Assembly: GCA_016875195.1 (NCBI GenBank)
Contig: VGRY01000039.1
Span: forward strand, 1 to 38,504
DNA: 38,504 bases
Origin: Deltaproteobacteria bacterium
Lineage (GTDB): Bacteria; Desulfobacterota; BSN033; UBA1163
Direction: 5' to 3'
In this document: piece by piece, positions 8,738 through 17,642 of the stretch
How positions within the stretch are numbered: the first letter of the stretch is position 1
Layout: each line of letters opens with the position of its first letter
The notes under the pieces: model-generated
Told to the model about the DNA's origin: nothing
Databases searched by the model: none
What the model saw: the letters and a program-made list of their open reading frames with translations, nothing else
Made by a program: the position numbers and the translations under genes

Positions 8738-9343
8738 ATGGATATCAAACGTTTTCTTGAGAAACTCTCTTCTGATGATCCGACTCCAGGAGGCGGGAGT
8801 GCATCGGCACTTGCCGGAGCGATGTCTGCGGCTCTTATAGGAATGGTGGCAGGGTTGACGATGAGGAAGGAAACATCAAAGCATAAAGAGATGATGTTGA
8901 TTAAGGAACGAAACAGGAGGGCACAGAAGAGACTTCTTTGTGCAGTCGATGAAGATGCCCGGTCTTATCAAGAAGTGCTTAAAGCATTTCGCTTTCCTAA
9001 ACATACGGAGAAGGAAAAGAATGCTCGAAGAAGAAGGATTGAGAAGGCTTTCAAGAATGCAACGGTTACTCCCGAATTGGTTTCTCGTTTTGCTGTGATC
9101 CTTTTACAGGATTCATACACCGTTATCACAAAAGGGACGCCAAATGCTTTGAGTGATGCAGGAGTCGGAGCATTTCTTGCGGATACCGCCTTGAAAGGCG
9201 GATTGATGAATATCGAAATCAATTTGGGTTCAATAAAAGATAAGGCATTCGTTAAAGAGAAGAAGAGTCTGATAAAGAATCTGGAGAAGAGAAGGCAGCA
9301 CCTGATCGCAAAGATATCCAAATCCCTTACTAAAATTGGGTAA
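8738..9343 (+). CDS. fchA: Methenyltetrahydrofolate cyclohydrolase / formiminoTHF cyclodeaminase
   Basis: This 201-residue all-helical protein belongs to the FTCD_C family (formimidoyltetrahydrofolate cyclodeaminase). It turns 5-formimino-THF into 5,10-methenyl-THF and ammonia, feeding one-carbon metabolism. The diagnostic N-terminal segment is DDPTPGGGSASALAGAMSAAL, and the mid-protein DAGVGAFLADTALKGG is also typical. AAGGAGG lies six bases before the ATG. Its partner ftcD is about 280 bases upstream, separated by a palindromic repeat. A strong hairpin with a T-run ends the unit. Confidence 0.92.
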   Translation: MDIKRFLEKLSSDDPTPGGGSASALAGAMSAALIGMVAGLTMRKETSKHKEMMLIKERNRRAQKRLLCAVDEDARSYQEVLKAFRFPKHTEKEKNARRRRIEKAFKNATVTPELVSRFAVILLQDSYTVITKGTPNALSDAGVGAFLADTALKGGLMNIEINLGSIKDKAFVKEKKSLIKNLEKRRQHLIAKISKSLTKIG

Positions 9344-9401
9344 AAAAGTGCGAAGAGAATTTTATCTTTATTCCCATCGCTGGTTAAAGGAAATAGAAAC
9401 A

Positions 9402-9445
9402 CGTACCCATTCCCTTTTTAAGAAATGGGTACGCATCCTCTTTTT
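9402..9445. terminator. Bidirectional terminator between fchA and HU
   Basis: The 10-base arms CGTACCCATT (9402-9411) and AATGGGTACG (9424-9433) form a perfect stem. A TTTTT run lies at 9440-9445 for the plus strand, and A-rich sequence lies on the other side. It separates the convergent fchA and HU genes. Confidence 0.75.
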
Positions 9446-9464
9446 AGAATGATTGAGTAAGCTC

Positions 9465-9767
9465 TTACTTCTTGGGCGGGACGATAGCTTCCTTACAGGC
9501 TTTGGCCACTCTCATCTTCACCACGGTCTTTGCCGGGATATTGATGGGTTCGCCTGTTGCCGGGTTTCTTCCCACGCGGGCTTTCCGTTTGACCATAACG
9601 AGTTTGCCAATGCCGGGGAAGGTGAAGGCGCCTGCCTTCTTGGTTTCTGCGACAGCCAGGGCGGCCATCTCATCGATGATGGACGCGGCCATCTTTTTGG
9701 AGAGGTCGAATTTCTTCGCAACATAAGAGACGATCTGTGACTTGGTGAGCGGTTTCTTTCCTGCCAT
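9465..9767 (-). CDS. hup: HU family DNA-binding protein
   Basis: This 100-residue nucleoid protein has the HU/IHF signature GRNPATGEPINIPAKTVVKMRVAK in the arm and C-terminal region, with FTFPGIGKLVMVKRKAR before it. The N-terminal helices (TKSQIVSYVAKKFDLSKK) are also typical. It compacts and bends DNA as a dimer. The C-terminus carries a short basic PPKK tail. The start is set by GGAGGG eight bases upstream and by a strong promoter. It is transcribed alone. Confidence 0.95.
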   Translation of the reverse strand: MAGKKPLTKSQIVSYVAKKFDLSKKMAASIIDEMAALAVAETKKAGAFTFPGIGKLVMVKRKARVGRNPATGEPINIPAKTVVKMRVAKACKEAIVPPKK

Positions 9768-9799
9768 AGGTGTTCCCTCCTCGAGAAAAATTTAACTCA

Positions 9800-9827
9800 A
9801 TTATACAGAAATCTTTTTAAAAAGCAA
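9800..9827 (-). promoter_or_regulatory. Promoter of the HU gene
   Basis: On the minus strand TTGCTT (9827-9822) is followed after 16 bases by a perfect TATAAT (9805-9800). This lies about 30 bases ahead of the HU start codon. Confidence 0.7.
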
Positions 9828-9841
9828 GTAGAAAAAATTGG

Positions 9842-9914
9842 AGCGGGCAACGGGGATCGAACCCGCGACCCTCGGCTTGGGAAGCCGATGCTCTACCAGC
9901 TGAGCTATGCCCGC
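9842..9914 (-). tRNA. tRNA-Gly (anticodon CCC)
   Basis: A complete cloverleaf reads on the minus strand. The acceptor stem is GCGGGCA/TGCCCGC, the D-arm is GCTCAGCTGGTAGAGC, the anticodon loop is TTCCCAA, and the T-arm contains GGTTCGATCC. The CCC anticodon reads GGG glycine codons. The CCA end is not encoded. Confidence 0.96.
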
Positions 9915-10004
9915 CTGATCGTCTATTAGTCGAATGTCTTATAGTCGAATAGTCGATCTGACGAAAACAATATAAAAAATAATTGGACAATGGTCAAGGG
10001 TGTT

Positions 10005-11087
10005 TTAAATAATTGTCAATTCTCGAGGTAGATATGACAACAGTTCTGCTCCTTGGGAGGTGACGAGGATCATATCCTCGATTCGGACGCCCCCCAAATT
10101 TGGAATATAGATGCCTGGCTCAACCGTGAAGACCATTCCTTCTTGAATCAACCCTTTATTCTCACCATTTACCGCAGGGTCTTCATGAACTGCAAGGCCA
10201 ATCCCGTGGCCTAACCCGTGCCCGAAATAATCTCCATAACCCTGCTGCTTAATATGGTTCCTTGCCACGCCATCTATCTCACTAAAAGGGATACCCGGTC
10301 GAATTGCCTCGATAGCCTTATCATGGGCGTCTTTGACAATCTGATAAATCTTTGTCTGTTCCGAATTTGGTTTTCCACAGACAAGGGTACGTGTCTGGTC
10401 AGAATGATATCCTTGAAGCCTTAATCCGAAATCGATCAGAATGAAATCTCCCCTTTCAATCCGTTTATCGCTCGCCCGCCCATGAGGCAGGGCGGATCTC
10501 TTTCCCGAGGCGATGATGATATCAAACCCGGTGGACTCCGCGCCGTTTTTCTTTATGAAACATTCCATTTCGAGAGCGATTTCTCTTTCAATTGCTCCCT
10601 CGCGAAGGAGTCCCATGATGTGGGAGAATGACTTTGATGATAGATCAATAGCTTCCCGGATCAGCGATAATTCCTGAGAGTCCTTGGCCGCTCTTATATT
10701 TTTGATCTCATCCTCGAGGGCAATAAACTGCATCTCTTTGCCAAATATTTTAGAGAGAGCGTTGAAGAATGAAAGGGTGAAAGAGGAGCCTTCAACTCCT
10801 ACATTCCTCAATTTCAAGTCTGAAATGAGTGAGGCCATTCCCTCCAGCTTTTTCTTGTAGTGAACGATCCGGGACTGTTTGACCTCTTCTTCAGCCTGCG
10901 TCCAGTACCGGGAATCGGTCAGGAAGAAAGCCTCTTTCGGTGAAACGAGGAGGACTCCATCGCTTCCGGTAAAGCCACAGAGGTAACGGATCGTTTCAAG
11001 ACTGGTGAAGAGTATGCCGTCTAATTGATTGGCATCGATGATCTGTTGAACAGACCGTTGCCTGTTTTCGAAGAACGAGTTCTGCAT
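10005..11087 (-). CDS. pepP: M24 family Xaa-Pro aminopeptidase
   Basis: This 360-residue metallopeptidase has a creatinase-like N-terminal domain and an M24 pita-bread catalytic domain. It removes N-terminal residues ahead of proline. Metal ligands can be read in order: two Asp in LIDFGLRLQGYHSDQTRT, His in GHGLGHGIGLAVHE, Glu in FTVEPGIYIP and Glu in GVRIEDMILV. Its ATG overlaps the stop of the TPR gene by one base (TAATG), so the two are translationally coupled. PepP and PepQ cannot be told apart with certainty by eye. Confidence 0.92.
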   Translation of the reverse strand: MQNSFFENRQRSVQQIIDANQLDGILFTSLETIRYLCGFTGSDGVLLVSPKEAFFLTDSRYWTQAEEEVKQSRIVHYKKKLEGMASLISDLKLRNVGVEGSSFTLSFFNALSKIFGKEMQFIALEDEIKNIRAAKDSQELSLIREAIDLSSKSFSHIMGLLREGAIEREIALEMECFIKKNGAESTGFDIIIASGKRSALPHGRASDKRIERGDFILIDFGLRLQGYHSDQTRTLVCGKPNSEQTKIYQIVKDAHDKAIEAIRPGIPFSEIDGVARNHIKQQGYGDYFGHGLGHGIGLAVHEDPAVNGENKGLIQEGMVFTVEPGIYIPNLGGVRIEDMILVTSQGAELLSYLPRELTII

Positions 11088-11341
11088 TAACCTTTTTTCC
11101 TTTCGCGAATATTAGTCAGCCATCTTTCAAGAAAACGTATTTTCTCTTCCCTGGAGCGGGGAGGGGATTGAACAGAGAGAGGAGGGAGATTCAATTTTTG
11201 ATCCAGTTCATTCAATCTTTTCAAGATCTCCGGATCAGAGGAATCTTTCTCAAAGAGGATTTTATAAATCTCGTATGCCTTTTGAATGTCCCCCTGGTTT
11301 AGATAGATTTCAGCCAGGGTTTTGGTTGCAATTTCAGCCAT
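11087..11341 (-). CDS. Small TPR-repeat protein
   Basis: This 84-residue protein carries about one and a half tetratricopeptide repeats (TLAEIYLNQGDIQKAYEIYKIL, then a second helix pair). A basic, proline-containing tail ends in RERKKG. AAGGAG lies eight bases before the ATG. It is the first gene of a two-gene unit with the M24 peptidase. No enzymatic residues are expected; a protein-protein contact role is likely. Confidence 0.75.
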   Translation of the reverse strand: MAEIATKTLAEIYLNQGDIQKAYEIYKILFEKDSSDPEILKRLNELDQKLNLPPLSVQSPPRSREEKIRFLERWLTNIRERKKG

Positions 11342-11528
11342 TCTTCTGCTCCTTGATAAGCCTTCATAATAATTAGAGAATTATGAGGCGAATGTCAAGG
11401 TTCCCTAACAATTCTTTGATTTCAAAGAAGAACCTAAAAAAGAGGGGAATATTGACATAGGGATGATTATCAAATAATATTTAGCAGCTAAAGACATAAG
11501 ATATCTTGATTACAAAGATTAAAAAGAA

Positions 11529-11567
11529 GATTACAGTGATTAAAAATGTGGTTTAATCTCCGTAATC
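11529..11567. repeat. GATTAC/GTAATC inverted repeat
   Basis: Arms GATTAC-AGT-GATTAAA and TTTAATC-TCC-GTAATC face each other across seven bases, just upstream of the aminotransferase gene. Related GATTACACGGATTA-type sequence occurs at 15759-15790. It may fold in the leader of the aminotransferase mRNA. Confidence 0.5.
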
Positions 11568-11611
11568 TAAAATAATCTCGGTAATCAGATTTATGATACG
11601 AGGAGGCCATC

Positions 11612-12754
11612 ATGGATAAGAAATACCTTTTTTCACCCGGTCCGACCATGCTTCCGCCTGAAGTGCTCCTCAAAATGGCGGAACCGGTGATGCATCACAG
11701 GGAACCTGAGTTTGAAAAGATTTTTGCAGAAATCAGGGAAGGGTTAAAGTACCTCTTTCAGACAAAGAACGAGGTGCTGGTCTTTACCTCTTCCGGCACA
11801 GGCGCTATGGAGGGAGCGGTTTCAAACGTCCTCTCAAAGGGGGATAAGGCCCTGGTCGTCCGGGGAGGAAAGTTTGGCGAAAGATGGGGAGAAATCTGCA
11901 AGGCTTTTGGAATTGAGTTTATTCCAATCGATGTGGAGTGGGGAAGGGCAGTGGAGCCGGAATCGATTCGAAAGGCTCTGGAGTCCGACCCTGCGATCCG
12001 GGCGGTTTATACCCAGGCAAGTGAAACCTCGACTGGAACCAAACATCCCATCCGAGAGATCGCTGAGATCACAAAGAGATATGAAGATAAGGTGATCGTT
12101 GTTGATGCGATTACAGGGATCGGGGTTTTTGATATCCCGATGGATCAGTGGGGGATTGACGTCTTGATCAGCGGGTCTCAGAAGGCCTTGATGCTTCCCC
12201 CTGGCCTCGCTTTTGCTGCTCTGGGCGAGAAGGCATGGAAGTTGGTCGAAAGATCGAATCTTCCCAAATACTATTTTGACTTCAAAAAGGAGTTAAAATC
12301 GACAAAGAAAAATCAGAGTTCCTATACTCCTGCCATCTCGCTCTTTGTGGGATTAAGAGAGTCGCTCAATATGATTCGAAAGGAGGGATTGGATGCCCTC
12401 TTTCGGAGACATCAGACCCTGGCAAGAGCAACCCAGGAGGCAGTGAAGGCTCTTGGCCTTGGCTTATATGCGCCTGGCTCGCCGAGCGAGGCAGCGACCG
12501 CGGTCAAGATTCCTGAAGGAATAGACGGGGAACGATTAAAAGACCTATTCTTTGAGAAATTCGGGATTACAGTGGCTGAAGGGCAGGATCGCGCCAAGGG
12601 GAAGATCATTCGCATCGCTCACCTCGGGTATTATGATAGGTTGGACATGGTAATGGTCATTTCTGCCCTGGAGATGCTATTAAAGGAGATGGGACATTGC
12701 TTTGAATTGGGAGCAGGGGTGAGAAGACTGGAAGAAGTGTTGATGGAGGAGTGA
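11612..12754 (+). CDS. Class V aminotransferase (serine/alanine-glyoxylate or phosphoserine type)
   Basis: This 380-residue PLP enzyme is of the small-substrate class V group. Signs are FSPGPTMLPPEVL and MHHREPEF at the start, TSSGTGAMEGAV (cofactor phosphate region), VVDAITGIG (Asp on the pyridine nitrogen), and SGSQKALMLPPGL (Schiff-base lysine). GAGGAGG lies five bases before the ATG. It directly precedes serA, and no canonical serC is seen. A plausible role is the phosphohydroxypyruvate or hydroxypyruvate transamination step of serine synthesis. Serine-glyoxylate or alanine-glyoxylate transamination is the alternative. Confidence 0.88.
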   Translation: MDKKYLFSPGPTMLPPEVLLKMAEPVMHHREPEFEKIFAEIREGLKYLFQTKNEVLVFTSSGTGAMEGAVSNVLSKGDKALVVRGGKFGERWGEICKAFGIEFIPIDVEWGRAVEPESIRKALESDPAIRAVYTQASETSTGTKHPIREIAEITKRYEDKVIVVDAITGIGVFDIPMDQWGIDVLISGSQKALMLPPGLAFAALGEKAWKLVERSNLPKYYFDFKKELKSTKKNQSSYTPAISLFVGLRESLNMIRKEGLDALFRRHQTLARATQEAVKALGLGLYAPGSPSEAATAVKIPEGIDGERLKDLFFEKFGITVAEGQDRAKGKIIRIAHLGYYDRLDMVMVISALEMLLKEMGHCFELGAGVRRLEEVLMEE

Positions 12755-12849
12755 ATCATTTCGGATTTCGGAATCCGGTCGGTACGACCGCCCGTACCGT
12801 GGCGGATTGCGGAATGAATAAAGACCACGGGTGAGAGGTGTATCCAGTG

Positions 12850-14442
12850 ATGGAAAGAGTCATGAAAGTATTGGTCAGCGATCCACTCTCGGAAAAGGGA
12901 TTGGAGGTTTTGGAGCAGGCAAAGGGTGTAGAATATGATCTTAAAACGGGCCTCACACCAGAGGAGTTAAAGAAAGTCATCCCAGAGTACGATGCGATCA
13001 TCATCAGAAGTGAGACAAAACTGAAAGCAGATATTATCGAAGCAGGAAGCCGCTTGAGGGTGATTGGAAGGGCAGGGATCGGGCTCGATAATGTCGATGT
13101 TCCCACAGCAACGAAAAAGGGAATTGTGGTGATGAACACCCCTCAGGAAAATGCCATTGCAGCGGCAGAGCATACGATCGCCATGATGCTCTCGATCTCA
13201 AGAAAAGTTCCCCAGGCGACGGCTTCGCTTAAGGCGGGCAAGTGGGAGAAGAAGAAGTTTATGGGGGTGGAACTCTATCAGAAGACCCTCGGACTGGTTG
13301 GCATTGGGGTCATCGGAACGATTGTTGCTGATCGCGCCAGAGGATTAAAGATGAAGGTCATCGGATACGATCCTTATCTTTCTTCGGAAGTGGCGGAGAA
13401 GAAAGGGGTTGAGTTGGTTTCCTTAGACGAACTTCTCAACCGGTCTGATTTCATCAGCGTCCATACTCCCTTAACCGAAGAGACCCGTAATTTGATCGAT
13501 CAAAACGCCTTTGTAAAGATGAAGAAAGGTGTCATCCTGGTCAACTGCGCCCGGGGAGGGATCATCAATGAGAAAGACCTCCATGAGGCAATTCGGACAG
13601 AGAAGGTTGCCGGAGCAGCTCTCGATGTTTTTGAGAAAGAACCGGCGGTTGGAAATCCCCTTCTGGACTTGAATGCTGTTATTGGAACTCCCCACTTAGG
13701 AGCATCGACTGAAGAAGCTCAGGAAAATGTGTCAGTTGCCATTTCACATCAGGTGGTGGATTATCTGATCCATGGGGAGGCTCGCAATACGGTCAATATG
13801 CCAGCCGTCAGCCCGGATATCCTCCTCTTTTTACGACCTTATCTCCGACTGGGCGAGAAACTTGGAAGTTTCCTCGGCCAGATTTCCAATTACGCCATTG
13901 AAGAGGTGTTGATCGAGTACCACGGTGAAGTCCTCACTTATGGGACAAAACCGATCACCATTTCTATCCTGAAGGGGCTTCTGACCCCTTTTGTGGGTGA
14001 AACAGTTAATTTTGTCAATGCCCCTATTATGGCCAAGGAAAGAGGAATCAGAGTGACCGAGTCGGTCAGCGAGAGTTCAGAAGACTTTGCGAGCCTGATT
14101 GGACTGACCGTGCGGTCGAAGATGGAGCAGAACTATATCGCTGGGACCCTTTTTGGAAGGAAGGAATTACGAATTGTCAAATTGAATGATTTCTTTATTG
14201 AGGCTCTTCCTGAGGGGTATATCCTTCTGGTTAATAATTATGATCGTCCAGGAGTGATTGGAAATCTCGGGATGGCGCTGGGAAGTCGAGAAATCAATAT
14301 CGCCACCATGCAGTTCGGCCGCGACCAGAAGGGCGGAATGGCGATTTCCCTTCTTCATATTGATTCCCCGCTGCCTCCAGGGATGTTAGGTGACATTTTG
14401 AGGATGCCCAATATCATCTCGGTCCGGCAGATCGAGCTTTGA
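12850..14442 (+). CDS. serA: D-3-phosphoglycerate dehydrogenase
   Basis: This long-form SerA of about 530 residues has a 2-hydroxyacid dehydrogenase core, an intervening allosteric domain and a C-terminal ACT domain. It oxidises 3-phosphoglycerate as the first step of serine synthesis. NAD binding is shown by LVGIGVIG, and the catalytic trio by NCARGGII (Arg), DVFEKEP (Glu) and GTPHLGAST (His). The ACT domain starts near VNNYDRPGVIGNLG and implies serine feedback. The start is uncertain among 12838, 12847, 12850 and 12862. GAGAGG fits 12847 or 12850, while homology begins at MKVLVSD (12862). Confidence 0.95.
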   Translation: MERVMKVLVSDPLSEKGLEVLEQAKGVEYDLKTGLTPEELKKVIPEYDAIIIRSETKLKADIIEAGSRLRVIGRAGIGLDNVDVPTATKKGIVVMNTPQENAIAAAEHTIAMMLSISRKVPQATASLKAGKWEKKKFMGVELYQKTLGLVGIGVIGTIVADRARGLKMKVIGYDPYLSSEVAEKKGVELVSLDELLNRSDFISVHTPLTEETRNLIDQNAFVKMKKGVILVNCARGGIINEKDLHEAIRTEKVAGAALDVFEKEPAVGNPLLDLNAVIGTPHLGASTEEAQENVSVAISHQVVDYLIHGEARNTVNMPAVSPDILLFLRPYLRLGEKLGSFLGQISNYAIEEVLIEYHGEVLTYGTKPITISILKGLLTPFVGETVNFVNAPIMAKERGIRVTESVSESSEDFASLIGLTVRSKMEQNYIAGTLFGRKELRIVKLNDFFIEALPEGYILLVNNYDRPGVIGNLGMALGSREINIATMQFGRDQKGGMAISLLHIDSPLPPGMLGDILRMPNIISVRQIEL

Positions 14443-14446
14443 TTGA

Positions 14447-15760
<1,314 letters not shown>

Positions 15761-15847
15761 TTACACGGATTAGGAGCCGATTACACAGATTGATATATTG
15801 AAATTAATGGCCCATGCCCGCCGGGTCACCCGCGAACCATGAAAATC

Positions 15848-15901
15848 CATAACCCCCCTCTATTCCCCCTTTAGTCTAAGGGGGGATGAAGGGGGGTTAT
15901 G
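15848..15901. repeat. CCCCCTTT/AAGGGGG long palindrome
   Basis: The left arm CATAACCCCCC and a second block of CCCCCTTTA are mirrored by AAGGGGGGAT and GGGGGGTTATG. This gives a stem of more than 20 pairs with a small loop. It follows purA and may double as a transcription stop or RNA processing site. Nothing else is seen in the purA-tRNA gap apart from the tRNA promoter. Confidence 0.7.
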
Positions 15902-16002
15902 AACATTATTTTCTAGCTAAAGAAAAATCTATGGAATCGGTTTTTGAAATCTCTGAAATCAGAGAACGAAAAGTGGTTTTTCAGAGTTCTCGATTTAACG
16001 TC

Positions 16003-16032
16003 TTGACAATTTGGAAGGTTTTCTCTTAATCT
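16003..16032 (+). promoter_or_regulatory. Promoter of the tRNA-Lys gene
   Basis: A perfect TTGACA (16003-16008) and TAATCT (16027-16032) are 18 bases apart. Transcription would start a few bases before the tRNA 5' end at 16042. Confidence 0.55.
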
Positions 16033-16041
16033 AAATCGATA

Positions 16042-16117
16042 GGGCCGTTAACTCAGGAGGTAGAGTATCTGCCTTTTAAGCAGAGAGTCACTGGTTCGAG
16101 TCCAGTACGGCCCACCA
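16042..16117 (+). tRNA. tRNA-Lys (anticodon TTT)
   Basis: The acceptor stem is GGGCCGT/ACGGCCC, the anticodon loop is CTTTTAA, and the T-arm contains GGTTCGAGTCC. The CCA end is encoded at 16115-16117. Confidence 0.96.
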
Positions 16118-16122
16118 TGGGA

Positions 16123-16250
16123 AATAACCAAATTCCAGGCAACAATAACCAAATAATGACCGAAATACCAATAACCAATGTTTTGACGTTTTGGTAATTT
16201 TAAAATTGGTCATTGGTGATTATTTGGATATTGGAATTTGGTAATTGGAG
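16123..16250. repeat. Long imperfect palindrome, CCAAATTCCA family, copy 1
   Basis: The left arm (about 16124-16180) contains ACCAAATTCCA and ACCAAATAATGACC. The right arm (about 16205-16248) contains GGTCATTGGTGATTATTTGG and TTGGAATTTGG. The arms are imperfect reverse complements. Related copies lie at 31914-32050 and 37006-37147. This copy separates tRNA-Lys from tRNA-Glu. Confidence 0.75.
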
Positions 16251-16263
16251 TTTCATAGGGAAG

Positions 16264-16339
16264 GTCCCCATCGTCTAGTGGCCAAGGACACCGGCCTTTC
16301 ACGTCGGTAACACGGGTTCGACTCCCGTTGGGGACGCCA
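16264..16339 (+). tRNA. tRNA-Glu (anticodon TTC)
   Basis: The acceptor stem is GTCCCCA/TGGGGAC, the anticodon loop is CTTTCAC, the T-arm is CGGGTTCGACTCCCG, and CCA is encoded at 16337-16339. Its 3' half from the anticodon loop onward is repeated exactly at 25454-25498. The gene is therefore the integration target of the element downstream and was restored by that insertion. Confidence 0.96.
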
Positions 16340-16340
16340 A
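16296..16340 (+). repeat. attL: tRNA-Glu side direct repeat
   Basis: A 45-base segment from the anticodon loop (CTTTCACG) through the CCA end plus one A is identical to 25454-25498. The match stops exactly after GCCAA on both sides. Confidence 0.9.
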
Positions 16341-16350
16341 ACAATAACAA

Positions 16351-16384
16351 GGGGTTACAAGCAATAGCCTGTAACCCTTTTTTT
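16351..16384 (+). terminator. Terminator downstream of tRNA-Glu, element-borne
   Basis: The stem GGGTTACA (16352-16359) and TGTAACCC (16370-16377) is followed by seven T residues. Because it lies inside the element, it replaces the host terminator that was displaced to 25511-25537. Confidence 0.8.
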
Positions 16385-16389
16385 GCGAC

Positions 16390-16406
16390 TGACTAAAAAC
16401 TGACTA
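16390..16406 (+). promoter_or_regulatory. Possible integrase arm-type site, left end
   Basis: The 17-base sequence TGACTAAAAACTGACTA recurs with one change near the right end (25283-25299). Paired sites inside both ends of an integrated element are what tyrosine-recombinase arm-binding sites look like. It is also near the 3' end of the integrase gene. Function is inferred. Confidence 0.4.
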
Positions 16407-16425
16407 CTTTCCTTTGTCCCGTTGG

Positions 16426-17541
16426 CTATTTTGACTCTTGAATCTTAGATTGGACAGGAGGGGAAGTCAGGCTCCTGTCTAACCTGGAAACCGCTTCTCT
16501 GAGATGTTCAGGGGAGAGGTGGCTGTACCTCATTGTGATTCTCAGGTCTTTGTGTCCTAGGAGTGTTTGAACCGTCCTTAAATTCTCCCCTCCCATCGTC
16601 AAATAACTGGCGAATGAATGTCTGAGGTCATGGAACCGGAAATCTTTGATTCCAGCCCTCTTGCAGGCCCTCTCAAAGGCAACTGTGACCATATTCCCGT
16701 TAATATCGGGGAAAACCTTCTCTTGATGAAGATGAACAGGGAAGGATTTTAAGACCTGGTAGAGGGTTTCATTCATGGGAATGACTCGTCTCTCATTATT
16801 CTTGGTCTGTTCAAGAAGGATTCTTCTCTCCTTAAAGTCAATATCTTTCCATTGGAGATTCAGAATCTCCCCTCTCCTCATTCCCGAATGAATTGCTATC
16901 TGGACAATGGGTTTGAGGTAAACGGAAATGATCTTAGAGAAGGTCCTTCCCTTGTTATTCGGTTTCTCTGCCAAAGAGGAAACATCACAGGCTTTGAGAA
17001 GTCTTTCCATCTCATCATGGGAGAGATACCGAATCCTGCCAGAAGGTTCTTTCATGTTCTTAATCCCCTTGCAAGGGTTCTCCCTGATGTAACCCCATTC
17101 GATAGCCTTATTAAGCATGTGCCTGAGACGTTTGATTTCTTGATTGACTGTAGCAGGCTTAACCTCCCCTGATCTTTTCTCAATATACTCTGTAATCTGC
17201 TTCTTTGAAATCTTGTAGAGATAGCAGTTAAAGGACGGCTGAAGGTGCTTGTCAATGATGCTTTCAAAACGTTCGAAGGATGAGGAAGAGAGGAGGGGTT
17301 TAACCATCTTTAGGTACGTCTTTGAGAAATCCTTGAATGAAGTTTTTTTATTCTCATGGATGCCCAAATGTTCCTGTCTTGCCTTCTTCAGGTCAATGTC
17401 GGCCAGGGCCTTCTCTGCTATCCCCCTCTGTGTGCCGATCTTCTTCCGATGCCTTCGCCCATCCCCATCGTAATAGTCGATGCCATAAAGAATCTTTGAG
17501 ACCTTGAGAGAGGATTGACACTTCTTACAGAGAGGAGTCAA
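16426..17541 (-). CDS. int: Tyrosine recombinase / integrase, main part of an interrupted gene
   Basis: From a TTG at 17541 the protein has 371 residues. It comprises a basic segment, a SAM-like core-binding domain (about 68-155) and a catalytic domain. The catalytic set is complete: Arg222 (SGMRRGE), HDLRH at 304-308 (His, Arg), His330 (LLGHKD) and Tyr339 (MRYSH). The frame stays open upstream to 17643 and encodes more CxxC pairs (CPKC, CKGC, CGGC) beside CKKC at residues 5-8, that is, a zinc-ribbon N-terminus. An insertion sequence begins just beyond. The real ATG with its ribosome-binding site is stranded at 18664. The TTG form, with GGGGGA before it, may still be made but lacks most of the zinc ribbon. 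Confidence 0.88.
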   Translation of the reverse strand: MTPLCKKCQSSLKVSKILYGIDYYDGDGRRHRKKIGTQRGIAEKALADIDLKKARQEHLGIHENKKTSFKDFSKTYLKMVKPLLSSSSFERFESIIDKHLQPSFNCYLYKISKKQITEYIEKRSGEVKPATVNQEIKRLRHMLNKAIEWGYIRENPCKGIKNMKEPSGRIRYLSHDEMERLLKACDVSSLAEKPNNKGRTFSKIISVYLKPIVQIAIHSGMRRGEILNLQWKDIDFKERRILLEQTKNNERRVIPMNETLYQVLKSFPVHLHQEKVFPDINGNMVTVAFERACKRAGIKDFRFHDLRHSFASYLTMGGENLRTVQTLLGHKDLRITMRYSHLSPEHLREAVSRLDRSLTSPPVQSKIQESK

Positions 17542-17642
17542 GCATCCCCCACAGTCAACGGGTAGATTATTTTCTTTCCCCTTCTCCTTACACCCCTTGC
17601 AGATATCAGAAAAGTCGCTTTGCCAGTGTTCGCACTTTGGAC

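Noticed and set aside
9453..9740. Plus-strand frames opposite the HU gene
   Set aside because: They are antisense shadows of the HU gene, which has a clear promoter and ribosome-binding site on the minus strand.
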